From: Tetraselmis striata
Lineage: Eukaryota; Chlorophyta; Chlorodendrophyceae; Chlorodendrales; Chlorodendraceae
Length of the DNA: 64,000 bases
NCBI GenBank assembly: GCA_006384855.1
Contig: VCJN01001312.1
Location: forward strand, 151,797 to 215,796
Reading direction: 5' to 3'
Part shown: in pieces, positions 16,577-26,942 of the stretch
Layout: each line of letters begins with the position of its first letter
Position numbering within the stretch: position 1 is the stretch's first letter
Notes under the pieces: generated by a model
Databases searched by the model: none
What the model saw: the letters and a program-made list of their open reading frames with translations, nothing else
Told to the model about the DNA's origin: nothing
Program-made: the position numbers and the translations under genes

Positions 16577-16700
16577 AGCGGCGCGGTGGGGCGGGGCGGC
16601 CGCCAATCGGCACATGCCGCCGACCGGCGCGGTGACCGCTGTGCGATCGCGGGCGGGCTGGGCGTCGGCTGTGACGATGATGTGGCGCGCGGTGACTGCG

Positions 16701-16705
16701 TGTAA
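16701..16705 (+). terminator. TGTAA polyadenylation signal candidate, GluRS
   Basis: TGTAA lies 125 bases after the GluRS stop, a usual distance for a chlorophyte 3' UTR. Confidence 0.45.
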
Positions 16706-17331
16706 AGTTCCATCGTGTTTCGACTTGTCTCAGGCGGCACCCACATGATGTCTTGTCGACTCCGGACGGACTGGCCTGCTGATGTGACGGGCGCGCCTCG
16801 GAAATGCTCCATGTTGCATGGTTCATGCCGCGCACCACTTGATTCGTCGCTATGAGTCACGACAGGGGCAAAACGGGCGGCATTATTCCTGCTACTGATG
16901 GTGCCCCTCCCCTGCCTCCATTCCAAAGCATGCATGCCGGTGCATTTGAATGTTCTTACAGCGATATTTCCGGCGGTATAAACCGCAAGGGCCAGCTGTC
17001 TTGGGGCCCCGACTACAAGAATAACCCGCAGCAGCATAGCGTCGGCTGCGCCCGCAGCATGTAGTCCTTTGAAGGCCAGTTTTCCATGCTGATAGAATTA
17101 ACTTTGCCGGCTCTGCCAACTCGTACCAGTACGATGCGGCTGTGACGAGAAATACCCCAAGAATATGTAGCGTGTCATTGATGGCGCGCCATATGTACAG
17201 ACGCCCGTAGCCGTATATCATATATGTAAAATATCAAGGGGGGGGGGGGGGGGGGGGTCACGAACCCGGACATAATGATTGACATGTTCATCACCTATGG
17301 GCGACGGCCGTATTGTATGATGGTTTAAAAG
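16706..17331. other. Intergenic, no gene recognised
   Basis: Short overlapping frames only. A poly-G run of about 20 lies at 17238-17257. No RNA gene seen. Confidence 0.5.
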
Positions 17332-17492
17332 TGTGCCGACCCGACTATACGAACCCATTTTGGCTCTCCGGAATGGGGTGCTAGCGAATGATTCTAGTTC
17401 TTGGAATGAAATTGTGATATGTATTAGTAAAAAAATGGACGAAGAAGAACTTAATCTTATTGGTTATGTGGTCGGGTCGGCACCTGTACATG
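17332..17492. mobile_element. MITE-like element, about 160 bp
   Basis: The ends are near-perfect inverted repeats: TGCCGACCCGA on the left (from 17334) and TCGGGTCGGCAC on the right (to about 17484). The interior is AT-rich, unlike its surroundings. The tips resemble those of the intronic MITE family (GTCGGCACC), but the core does not. An open frame at 17333-17536 spans it and is probably fortuitous. Confidence 0.55.
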
Positions 17493-20440
17493 TGCAAGTA
17501 GCAATGCAGAATCTCCGCAAGAACAAGGATAGATAGCCTGAATATACGTCAATGGTCCAGAAAGGAGCCAACAGCCAAACAGGAGCGAAGAGCCAACCAG
17601 TGGATAGCCCAGAAGAGATCCCAGCCACCAGTCAGCCGAGCACTCGAGCTCGTCCAGCAGCCAGGAGGCAGTGCGCGGCCCAGAGCTCATAGCGCACAAG
17701 GAAGACTGAATCCCCTCAGCGAGAAGCCAAGAACCTCACCCATGGCACTGCTAGTAGGAGACGGTAGGAAAGGAGAATCGAACGCAACTATGCCACACGG
17801 CGACGGAACTCGGCGGGGGACTCAGCCACATAGTTCCACAGCCCGGGAACTATGTTGAAGGCCATGGGTCGTCGCGACGGGGTGGCCAAGCCATGGGGCG
17901 ATGTCTTGGCGGCAATGGGCACCGCAACGACATAAACCCAAGCCAAAGCTGAGGCGCCCAAATGCCCAAGCGCCTTGTGCATTCCACCACAAAAGGCCAG
18001 TTTCGACGAACCTGGCGCACGGCGGGTTGTGAAGATGCCGCATCATCTGATCGTTATCCTGATTGCTGCGCTCACCACCCAAAGCCGCGGCACCAGGCGC
18101 CGCATCATCCCAGCGCCCCGATATTTGGCCATAGCTTGCAATAAGTGCGACTGGACGGAAGCAATCGCCATCATACCGCTGCCCGAGCCGGAAAGCCTCA
18201 CTCCCAGACTAGACCCTCACGAGTCATATGGCGCTAGTCCCATGATATAGCTCATATATAAGTCATGGCCTAGCCCCCACCAAACACCGGCCCCGAACGG
18301 CTTCATGCTGGGCACCCTTTCGGCTGGTGGGCCACTACATCTGGAACAGGATCTGCAGCCCCCACCGGCCCCCTTCTATAGCCCTTCTTCTAGCATGCTG
18401 TGGCAATGTGGCATCGTCGCGGCTTTAAACACTCTACCACGGCACCAGATAGAGGCGGAGTGGCTGTGTGTGGCCCCATACACTGAGCGGCCCGCCGGTG
18501 CGATCACCGGGGGAACTACACCAGTAGAGGACCCTGGTGTCGCACTACCGCGTTGGGGTGTTGTGTTTTTCTATGCCTCAGTAGTATCAAGTTGTGAGCG
18601 CCGGCGGTGCCTCGCGACACGGGGATTGCTTAGGAGCGGTGGCTTCGGGGGGATCTCGCAGGTCGAAGTAGACTGCCCCGAACGCTCCTACAATGAGTGT
18701 ACGGGGAGGTGGCATTTTTGACTTTTGACGGGGTTTACTCCCCGCGGCCAAGGGACGCTAGGAGACCCCGACGATGCTGCGGGGCAACTATAGCCGAGAG
18801 CAAGTGGGAGAGGTGGGGTTAAGTGGAAGAGGTGCCTATCTGCAAGCATGCACTGCTACACATTGCACTCTTACAAGGGAGGTAAAAGCACAAGGACATA
18901 ACCGAAGTATCGGCAGCAAAGGCAGCTGTTGGCGGCATGGCTGCACAGGCATCAGAAGTAAGGGGAACTGTGTTAAATAGGCTTGCTGCCCGCTGTAGCG
19001 TTTGGCAGAGCGCACTCGTGGGCATAGTGTATTAGCGCAGAGGTCGTTTTAAAACTTTTTAAAGATCCCAAGTTACCTGTACCAGTAGCGACTATTCGCG
19101 TATCCCCGAGTCACCCGCGGCACCGTCCGAGGCAGCTTCACAGCACCTATCTTCGCCCGTCGGTCCGCACTTCACGGTGATGACTCCGCATGCGCGCCTG
19201 CGCGCAGCGGTGTGGGTCGCCCCGCCAACTCCACAAGACTCAAGACATGAAGACGGAGGCGGTGCTCATTCTCGCGTGGGCTTCAGGCAGCTTTATTGAA
19301 GTTGCCCGTGACGTTGTACTACGCGGTAGGCTCTTGTTGCTTACGCTTTTGTAATTCAAGCCAGTAGCGACTAGAGGTAAGAATAAGCTGCTCGCTAATT
19401 TTATTAGTTATACGACATCACGCTGCCGTGTGGCAAGCGTTGTGTTTTTGCGCTGGTAGGGGGTAGGCGCCGTGTAGGCGGATGTCGCCTTAAATGTCAC
19501 AATGGCTATATCGGAGCTTGTGTTCTCGATCCACGGACCTAGAGCTCACCGTTTCGATCCCTACTGATCCGAGAGTTGATATCTCGCGGGGGGAGGAATG
19601 TGCTGTGACAAAGTCTATACGTACGAAGTCTATACACGCTATGTACGACGAGTGTACGTGTATACCATGTTTACCCAGGTGAGGTTGCGACCACGTATTA
19701 CGAGTGTACATACAATTTCACGCTGCTCTGTGGCATGGGTGGTGCTTTCGAGGCGATCGTCGCCTCGATTGTTACAGCCTGTAGAGTCGCTACGAGGTCC
19801 GCTATCCGGGGCGTACATCGGCCTGGGGTGGCAACATGGATATATGTAACGTGTCGGCATCGTCTCGGAGAAAAGAAGAACCGATCCCATTTAAGTTGAG
19901 ACTGCTCAACTTCTATGAATGGACTGCTTTTATGTAGGTGCGTCTCGTCGCGGTTGTTTTATGATTGTCAAAAAGGCCGAGTCGCGACGAAGCGCGGGTC
20001 TCGGCAATCCAGAAATGATCACCTCGAGAAACTCAATGAGCCCCCGTACCCTCCGCACCGGCGTAGTGCAATGCGCGGCACAGGTAGGATAGGCACTGCA
20101 TCAAGTTGATCATACAGATGCCCGGTGCAGGTAAGTATGATTGTCAAGCGTGATTTTCTGGGACCTGGACTGGCTATCGAGACAGGCCGCTTCCAGCCGT
20201 TTGCGGTTAGCTGAGAAAGGCCACATATCACCGTTGGATATTTTCAGGACGATATCTGACGGACATAACGCATGGTCCTCTAGCCGCTTGACCAGCTTCG
20301 CGTCATGCATCGTCTTCCTGTATAAAGGTGCAGTGCCCCCTTGCAGTGATATAACACACTATTGTGTATAGGGTGAATTACAAAAAAGCGAGTAACAAAT
20401 CCACCGCTAAACTCGCTAAAAGCAGTTCTGTAATATACTA
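17493..20440. other. Repeat-poor intergenic stretch; weak open frames
   Basis: 17540-17700 is AG-rich with CCAG/GAGCCAA units resembling the repeat at 21439-21600. A minus-strand stretch at 18082-17788 includes FNIVPGLWNYVAESPAEF-like sequence that may be retroelement debris. Sequence like the LINE 3' end (TTTTGTAATTCAAGCCAGTA) occurs near 19349. An open frame at 18305-18721 is listed separately. No RNA gene was recognised. Confidence 0.4.
18305..18721 (+). CDS. Unrecognised 138-residue open frame
   Basis: Starts MLGTLSAGGPLHLEQDLQPP and has a hydrophobic patch (WGVVFFYASVVS) near residue 85. Five of its six Cys lie in the second half, with no clear finger spacing. No homologue recognised and no exon joints seen. 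May be chance. Confidence 0.22.
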   Translation: MLGTLSAGGPLHLEQDLQPPPAPFYSPSSSMLWQCGIVAALNTLPRHQIEAEWLCVAPYTERPAGAITGGTTPVEDPGVALPRWGVVFFYASVVSSCERRRCLATRGLLRSGGFGGISQVEVDCPERSYNECTGRWHF

Positions 20441-20556
20441 CTGGTGTGAATTACAAAAAGGACAGTTCCCCAGAATTAGAAAATCAACACAGCAAGCCGC
20501 CTAAAAGCGGCCCGCATCCCGCATAAGGCGGGATGGATGAGTGATGCGCGCACGGT
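20441..20556 (-). mobile_element. LINE 3' tail fragment (about 115 nt)
   Basis: Holds the LINE 3' end only: the two hairpins, the tail with GTTCCCCAGAATTAGAAAAT (as read on +) and the terminal TTCACACC, ending near the block CACACGGTTCAGAG. It sits directly beside the larger copy at 20570-21359, in the same orientation. No clean duplication was identified for this fragment. Confidence 0.75.
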
Positions 20557-20569
20557 TCACGGTAATACT

Positions 20570-21359
20570 TGTGTGAATTACAAAAAGGGCAGTTCCCCAG
20601 AATTAGAAAATCACCACAGCAAGCCGCCTAAAAGCGGCCGGCATCCCGCATAAAGCGGGATGGATGAGTGATGCGCACACGGTTCAGAGTCCGGGCCACG
20701 CGAGCACGCGTGTGTGTAGGTGATCCTCGGACGTGCTGTGCAGCTTCAGCAACGGGATGGGAGACGAATCTGCGCCGTCTGATGAGGCAGCGAGCACGCT
20801 CTCGAGCGGCCACCAAGCTCAGGAACCCGAGGAAATCTCTTGCGAGCAAGGCCTCCTGGTGAGCCCGGGTGATGCACCGAGTGCCCCGCGATGAGAGGGC
20901 ACCCCGGTCCGCAGCCAAGCATGCGATACCACGCACTGTACGGTGCACCCCCTTGCTCACCTCACCCACTGTGCCGAAGACCATGCCCGTGTACTCCGAC
21001 ATATCCAGGATGTCTCGAAGAGGACCCTTCTGTCCGGGCTATGTGTTGTGCCACGCCGCGTCCCGCGCAGCCAACCCCCGTTGTATGTCGCCCAACAGGG
21101 AGCGCTCAAACCGATCCACAGCTGTGGCCCGGGGCACTGAAGTGTACTTGACCCCGTACCGCATAGTCTTGAACTCTAGCAGCGTGGACTTCAAGCTCCG
21201 GGGATCATAGCCCCCGGTCACGACGTTGAACGCCGGTTGGGAGAGCTCTGCGTCCGGCACTAGGTCCTTGAGTTCATCCCGGGGTACGGTGTTGCCGAGA
21301 GGCACTGCCTGCTGGAACAAGTCATCCACCTCCCGCCGTACCGCGATACCTAGGTCGTG
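20570..21359 (-). mobile_element. LINE copy, 5' truncated (790 nt)
   Basis: Flanked by a perfect 13-bp duplication, TCACGGTAATACT, at 20557-20569 and 21360-21372. It encodes roughly the last 240 residues of the LINE protein in one open frame (including LLEFKTMRYGVKYTSVPRAT), the hairpins and the tail. The frame starts mid-protein, so this is a dead copy, but few changes separate it from the copies at 51-55 kb. Confidence 0.9.
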
Positions 21360-21438
21360 TCACGGTAATACTGGTACGGTACGAGGTGCCAACGCTCTTT
21401 GATTTTTTTTTTGCCTTGGCAAATAATATATTACATCA

Positions 21439-21600
21439 GGGCTTTCACAAAAGCGCACTACAACAGAACTAACAGCAACTATGAAAGGTTGCCAGCAAAA
21501 GAGAGACATAAGCCCGAAACCAAGGTCGAGCAGGAGGACAGGGAGCCAAGAACCAAGAAGGAGCCAAGGGAACCACGAAGTCACTTAGCTGCCAGGAACG
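21439..21600 (+). repeat. Dispersed repeat R1, copy 1
   Basis: Nearly identical to 58711-58876 (GGGCTTTCACAAA, then ACAGCAACTATGAAAGGTT, then AAACCAAGGTCGAGCAGGAG), with a partial, diverged copy at 38311-38396. Some frames are open, but the other copies do not keep them, so it is probably not coding. Confidence 0.8.
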
Positions 21601-21617
21601 CTCTTTGAATAAGCCGT

Positions 21618-22029
21618 GTCCGCTCGGTTGAGCGGTCGTCTGGTACGCGAGAGGTACCGGGTTAGATTCCTGGCCGATGCAATATCGTCCTGGCGCGTGC
21701 TGGGTTTTGATCTAAACTAGTTTATGGGGTTTCCCTCCTTGACCTAACCGCTTTTTAGCTACAAGTGCTGCTCAGTGGTACGGGAACTAGGCATCTGTTG
21801 TTGCGCCTTTTTTAGGTGCAGCAGGAGTAGACATAAAAGCAGCCAGAACAGCTGAGCCTGCCATCTTCCAGTTTTCGCTGCGTTTTCCCCGATTGATGCA
21901 TTAGCCCTTCGGGGTTCGAATGAGGCCATGGTCTACGGGCTATGCCAGACCTACGACTGCAGTTGGCGCAAGAGGTCATCAAGTGTTGGGGCGGCCTCGG
22001 CCGATGTCCCGAGGCGAACTTTACTTTTA
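21618..22029 (+). mobile_element. tRNA-derived SINE, copy B, with nested insertion
   Basis: tRNA-like head with GCTCGGTTGAGCGGTCGTCT and GGGTTAGATTCCTGGC, then the body with GGGGTTCGAATGAGGC and the AACTTTACTTTTA tail. Between head and body 21706-21882 is another repeat (R2), also present inverted at 59239-59411, so this SINE was split by a later insertion. Confidence 0.75.
21706..21882 (+). repeat. Dispersed repeat R2, copy 1, nested in SINE B
   Basis: About 175 bases from AAACTAGTTTATGGGGTTTC-like sequence to CCATCTTCCAGTTTTCGCTG. The inverse copy at 59239-59411 matches at both ends. No ORF or terminal inverted repeat was noticed. Confidence 0.7.
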
Positions 22030-23230
22030 AGAGCGAGAATCTTTGCAATATGGGTTAGTTGCCGGCAAAACCGTTCTTAAATCATGGATATTTCCGTATA
22101 TATTTAGTGTATCAAGAATACGATGAAAATGCGTTATTATTCTGCTGAGTGAGTCGTCGGCACCCGTAATCCCTCCCGCTAAGCAGTACCAGTATTATGA
22201 ATACTTACCCGCTAATAACTATGTACAGAGTATATTCTAATTAAGCTATATATACGTTACCGCTAGACCCCCACCCACCCGCTGCGTGGGTGGACCCGAC
22301 AACCGTCCTCGGCCCTCTGAATCGCGAGCCCTCCGTCCGCCTCCACCCCCGGATGGGGATGGGGGCGGGGCTCAAGCACGAGTGGCACCTTGGTAGTAGT
22401 CTTGCACCCGCCCGTGTTGTCACTGCCGCGGAGGAGCAGTGCGAGCTGGACACCGGAGTCTTATGCCGTTGCTGGTCCGGTCAACTTCTCGTTCCATGTC
22501 CGTTGAGCACCCTCTCCCTTCCTGTCATGTCGGCGCCTCCACCACACATACATTCGGCCTAGTGCCGCTATTGGAGTGGCCCGGGATGTTGTGCTGGGGG
22601 GGGGGGGGGGGGAGGGGGGTCTACGTTCGGCGGAAGGGGACGCGACCGAGCTGGCGCTGGGAGGCCCGCGTCGGTTACCCGCCCGTGGCGCCCCGTTCTG
22701 GGTTGAACCCCGGGGGAAGTAGGGAAGTGGGGGAAGGGGAAGTGGGGCCCCACTTCCCCTCTTTGCTGCGAGACCTCTTCGAAGCTCCTTTCAAGTCGAT
22801 GCCTCCACCTCACATTCGGCCTAGTGCCGCACTGCCGCTACTGGTGTGGCCCGGGATTGTGTGCTAGGGAGAATCCCTATTGCGTGGAGCGGCAGCTGGC
22901 GGGTGGCGATGCCTGGTCGGTGGCTGCCATGGCGGTTTCCGCCTCTGGTGGCCCATAGTTGGATTTCCTTCTGGATTTCCTTCTGGAAATATGTATGTAT
23001 TCCTTGAATGTTGCATCTAACACATGTAATCATATGCTAACTGATGAAGTGATGAATAGTCGCTCCAATTTTTTTCGCTACGGGTACATACAAAGCAATA
23101 GCTAAGGACTAAGGCCGCACGCCACACGTCGTACTATTGTATATACCATACATACATACTATAAATAATTTATACCATAATATACATACTATAGATCCTG
23201 CTACTACCTAGTTTATATCTAAAATGTATT
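22030..23230. other. Repeat-derived intergenic DNA
   Basis: CGTCGGCACCCGTAA at 22148 looks like one MITE end. 22290-22900 has two related segments (CACATTCGGCCTAGTGCCGC near 22550 and 22812) around a poly-G run (22588-22606), followed by the tail repeat 22926-23030. No gene recognised. Confidence 0.4.
22926..23030 (+). repeat. Dispersed repeat tail, second copy
   Basis: Partner of 9740-9835: GGCGGTTTCCGCCTCTGGTG, two TGGATTTCCTTC units, then GAATGTTGCATCTAACACAT and GTAATCAT. Confidence 0.65.
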
Positions 23231-24305
23231 ATGATCCAGTCAGCCCGCAAGGTTCCCCGTGATGCGCTGCTTATTTGGCCGCCGCTGCGCGGGTGTTGGG
23301 CCTTCGCCCGCGCAGGTGTACCGCGCTTGTCACCTTATGCCTTGGCCCCACATGTGGTATTGATCCCATATGGGTTCGCTCTACGGATGGCTCGAACCAT
23401 AACGCTACTATACGCGGATTTCGCCGTCGATCATCTACCCATCTGCCCCATCGCGAACTGCTACAAGCACCGCATGCGTACCGCTTTGAAAAAATGTGGG
23501 CTTCCGGGCGTGGAGATCGAAGCAGGGCTTGACCGGGTCGCAGGGCTTGACGCGGTGCTTGACCGGGACCGCTCGGGAGGTAGTCGGCGACTTGACCCTT
23601 GAGACGAGTGGGCTGCACCCGGCGGACCGCTCGCGGCCGTCATATCTCACATTGGCGGGGTCGGCGGCGGCGGGGGGGGGGGGGGGGGGGGCGAATACAT
23701 GATCGATTGCGCGTGCGTGTTCTCCACGACCCCCACTCGGGGCAATGACCACCCGCTGGTGCACCCCCCCCCCCCCCCTGCGGGGATTGCGGCGACCGAG
23801 GCGAAGGATGGGAAGTTTGCAGCGGACCGAGCGTCTTCCGCCCTCGTGTAGGGTGATGTTCACCGGTACTACCCTCTGTGGTTGAGGGCCGCGGCCGCCT
23901 GCTCTGCAAATCTGCTCGGACGGTGATCTACATCTTCGCGGTGTTGCTTCTTGTGCGCAACTTCCACATGCCGGTCCTTCCGCCCCAACTTCATGCTTCC
24001 TTCGCGGCATGTCCGTCCATGCTCTTCGGAACTTTGTCGCTAGCTAGCCTACTAAGTTCCGCTATCACATGTCACGCACACGACGGCACGGGTTCTTGCA
24101 ACGGGTCTCTGCTTGCGTGCATGGTACCTTAGGCGGTTCTCTCTGCCGGAGTGCAGACGGCCAAATCCGATGCGCCTGCTCGTGCTCATTCCGCATCCTC
24201 TTTCGTTGCTGCTCCCACCTGGCAGTTGTTGTAGTGGACGTATCCTATTGCCTTTTTGGGTGATTTCCGTATCATCGTCTTTTGCACCTAGCACATGTAA
24301 TTAAT
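23231..24305 (+). mobile_element. 3' part of a second retroelement family, copy 1 (decayed)
   Basis: Matches 56530-55410 (inverted) over about 1 kb in shifting frames. Shared protein segments include AAAARVLGL, C-x-G-P-T-C-G followed by LRSTDGSN-like sequence and HLP-x-CP, then Y-K-H-R-M-x-T. A downstream Cys/Trp/Pro segment resembles the C-terminal nuclease region that follows the RT in some algal and animal non-LTR elements (established in outline; I could not test it). The frame is broken in several places and by G and C runs (23671, 23766). It ends in CACCTAGCACATGTAAT. The RT domain itself is absent. Confidence 0.55.
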
Positions 24306-24491
24306 AATGAACCAACACCTGCATACTACTATACTTTCTATTGTTTCTTGGTCCCTTTTAAGGGACTAAATGGGAGTAATAACGGCCCATCCGAGGGACG
24401 TTGGGATGCCTTCAAATATTCACGAGGCCGTCCCATGCAAAATGCCCGGTAGCCAGAGGACCCTTATAGGGGGACCAACATGCATCGGCGT

Positions 24492-24764
24492 TGTCTGTCC
24501 GCTTGGTAGAGCATTGGTCTCCCACTCAAGAGGTCCCCGGATGATCGATTCCCGGCTCTGTCATTTCAAAGGAATATCGTCCGGGTCCATGTCCCGGGGT
24601 TACCCGGTTGATGATGCAGTAGCCCTTCGGGGTTCGAATGAGGCAATGGTCTAATGGCTATGCCAAACCTACGACTGCAGTTGGCGCACGAGGTCAAGCA
24701 AGTGATGGGAAGGCTTATTCGGCCGATGATCAGATGCGACCAGGTACGAACTTTACTTTTTATT
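24492..24764 (+). mobile_element. tRNA-derived SINE, copy C
   Basis: Head with GTCCGCTTGGTAGAGCATTG (box-A-like) and GATCGATTCCCGGC (box-B-like), then the standard body with GGGGTTCGAATGAGGCAATG and a somewhat altered tail (AACTTTACTTTTTATTTTA). No duplication was found. The head is the most tRNA-like of the five copies. Confidence 0.75.
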
Positions 24765-26518
24765 TTACCCTGCGCTTTGGGGGTAGTGGTTTGGCCACAT
24801 GCACTCGCCGGACCGCACTATTGTGACCGCTAGATGCCGGGTGATGCGGGAGGTGGCGTGCGTGTTTGTTCTAAACTGAGTGTATGTCCGAGCTGAAACT
24901 AACACGATGTTTGAGCAAAATAAGCATTGCGATCATGTAAGGATACTATATTGCAGTATTCTCGACATCCCGCCCGCTCCCAAACTCATGACAGCGTCAC
25001 CGGTGAGTCACCCCCCCCCCCCCTTCCCCCCCGCGCGCGCCTAAAAGTGACGGGGATCGGCCCCGGAGTGTCTGTTTAGACCGTGTGGGTGTTTGGTACC
25101 CACGCGGGCACATCGAGAAGGCGGGGGAATGGCATGTGCACGGGCGAGCGCACGAGGCATGTGAATCGGGAATGCCTGCCCGACACATACAGCTCTGCCG
25201 CGTTACTACTCCCGCGCGCACCACCACGACTTGCGACCCTGTGGTAGCCTAGACGGGGTAAGGCGGCCTAGGGCTATGCATTGGCTGCGTGTCTGGTGCG
25301 TGCAAGGTGGTGTGCGTCGCCTGCATTGGTTGGCCGTGTCAGCTCATCGACCGGATAGGTAGTGTCCTTCGGAAGGGCTCGAGGGGGTCTAGAGGGACAC
25401 CGTACTGGACGGGGTGGTGGCCCGGTGCAAAATGCGGGCCGAGACAGCTATCTAATAATCAGACATGGGCGGGATAGTCCTTCCTGGAAGGAAAGTGCCA
25501 CAGAATGAAGAGAGAGTATACTACTGCTCGCGACGGGCATATACTACCAGGGGTCCCCTGATACTTGATGATTACATGAGCTAGACGCAACATATACCAG
25601 GGGTCCCCTGATACTAGTATCTACACTATATACTACTAGTGTGAATATCATTGCGCCAGCGTCGAGCAGTATATCCAGGAACCCGTACCAATGCCCTGTC
25701 GGACTTTATCCGCTTTTTTATAACAATGATTACCTTTATAAATAGCTGCCTTTTATTTTTCATGATGATTTGTACATCGGGGCGCGCGGTCAGCTTGTGA
25801 TAAGAAAGAAGGTGGGGGGGGGCCTGACGAAAATAATGGGAAGTAATAGTGGGGCGGGCCGAATAATAATTGTAGTGGGCCTTTCAAGTAACACCTGATT
25901 CCGGAGCAGACGACGTTGAAAGTAATACAGGTATATGCTGGGGTGTCATGCGCTCCCTACTCCACCCCCTGTAGCCCCGCAGGGGTGCGTGCTGCATGGT
26001 TGACGGCATTCATGGCGGCGCTGGCGGCGTTGTCGTTACAGACACCGTCAAAGCCACCGCGACCCGACGAACACCGTCGCATACTGAAGGCCATAGTGAA
26101 CTCGTGATCGGTACGAGTATTTCAAAGGTCGACATGATCACAAAATTAACAAGCAGCACAAAATTAACAAGCAGCACCATACGGCACGGCGCGACAACAT
26201 CACGCCGTCTACGAAGGCGCACAGGGGGGTAACGTCCCGAGCCGCTAGGTGGGCATGTCCGCAGGTACACGTTACATTTAAAACTACTTGTCACCAGCGG
26301 CACCCCGCTGAAGACGGAGGGGGGGGGGGGCGCGGGGGGGGGGGGGGGGGGGCGGATTAGGACTTAGCCAGCGGATAATCTAGGGTTCTGAACAGTCAGA
26401 GGTAACAGCATGTCAGCGTGCATTTTCCGGGTATCACACGTGTTGCATAAAACTGACACTGACAGCAGTCCCCCGACGGTACTTGTTAGGTCAACCACAA
26501 TTTTAGGGGCGCACAATA
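24765..26518. other. Intergenic, no gene recognised
   Basis: Contains C runs at 25010-25022, an inverted AGCTCATGTAAT tail at 25565-25592, paired ACCAGGGGTCCCCTGATACT units (25547-25616), a duplicated AAAATTAACAAGCAGCAC (26140-26176) and G runs at 26320-26352. Confidence 0.45.
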
Positions 26519-26942
26519 ATGCCTTTCTCCACATCTGGCAGTGATGAATGTTCAGAGGACGGTGATAAGGAGAAGTTGTATAGCTGGGCATGCCATGAGC
26601 TGGGTCTCGAGTATGGCCCTGGTGAGGAAGATGGCGAGGGTGAAGACATGGAAGACGAGTACGCCTGGGCCTGCAATCAGTACATTCCAGCAGTTGCGCG
26701 CGATCGGTGCTGTTCAGCGGCAGAGGCAGACTGTGCATACCATGACGCTGTGGCTAACTACAACCAATGAATTTGACGTGGATGCGTTGATGGCTTTGGA
26801 GCGGTGGGAGCGCCTCGAGGCGGGGGATGAGGAAGGGCATGCGCATGGCGGCGGCAGTGATCTACATGCGCCCTATCGCGGAAGCAGTGCCGGGAACTTT
26901 GCCGACGCGGATGATGCTGCTTTCGCTTACGGCGATGACTGA
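26519..26942 (+). CDS. Acidic protein-like open frames, probably one gene with an indel
   Basis: From 26519, 83 codons are open and very rich in Asp/Glu with several Cys and Trp (YSWACHELGLEYGPGEED). A second frame, shifted by one base near 26760, continues with similarly acidic sequence (EFDVDALMALERWERLEAGD) to a stop at 26942. Together they would make about 140 residues. The shared composition across the shift favours one broken or mis-assembled gene. No family recognised. Confidence 0.35.

Noticed and set aside
21439-21600. Short basic protein encoded by repeat R1
   Set aside because: The frame is not kept in the other copies (38311-38396, 58711-58876).
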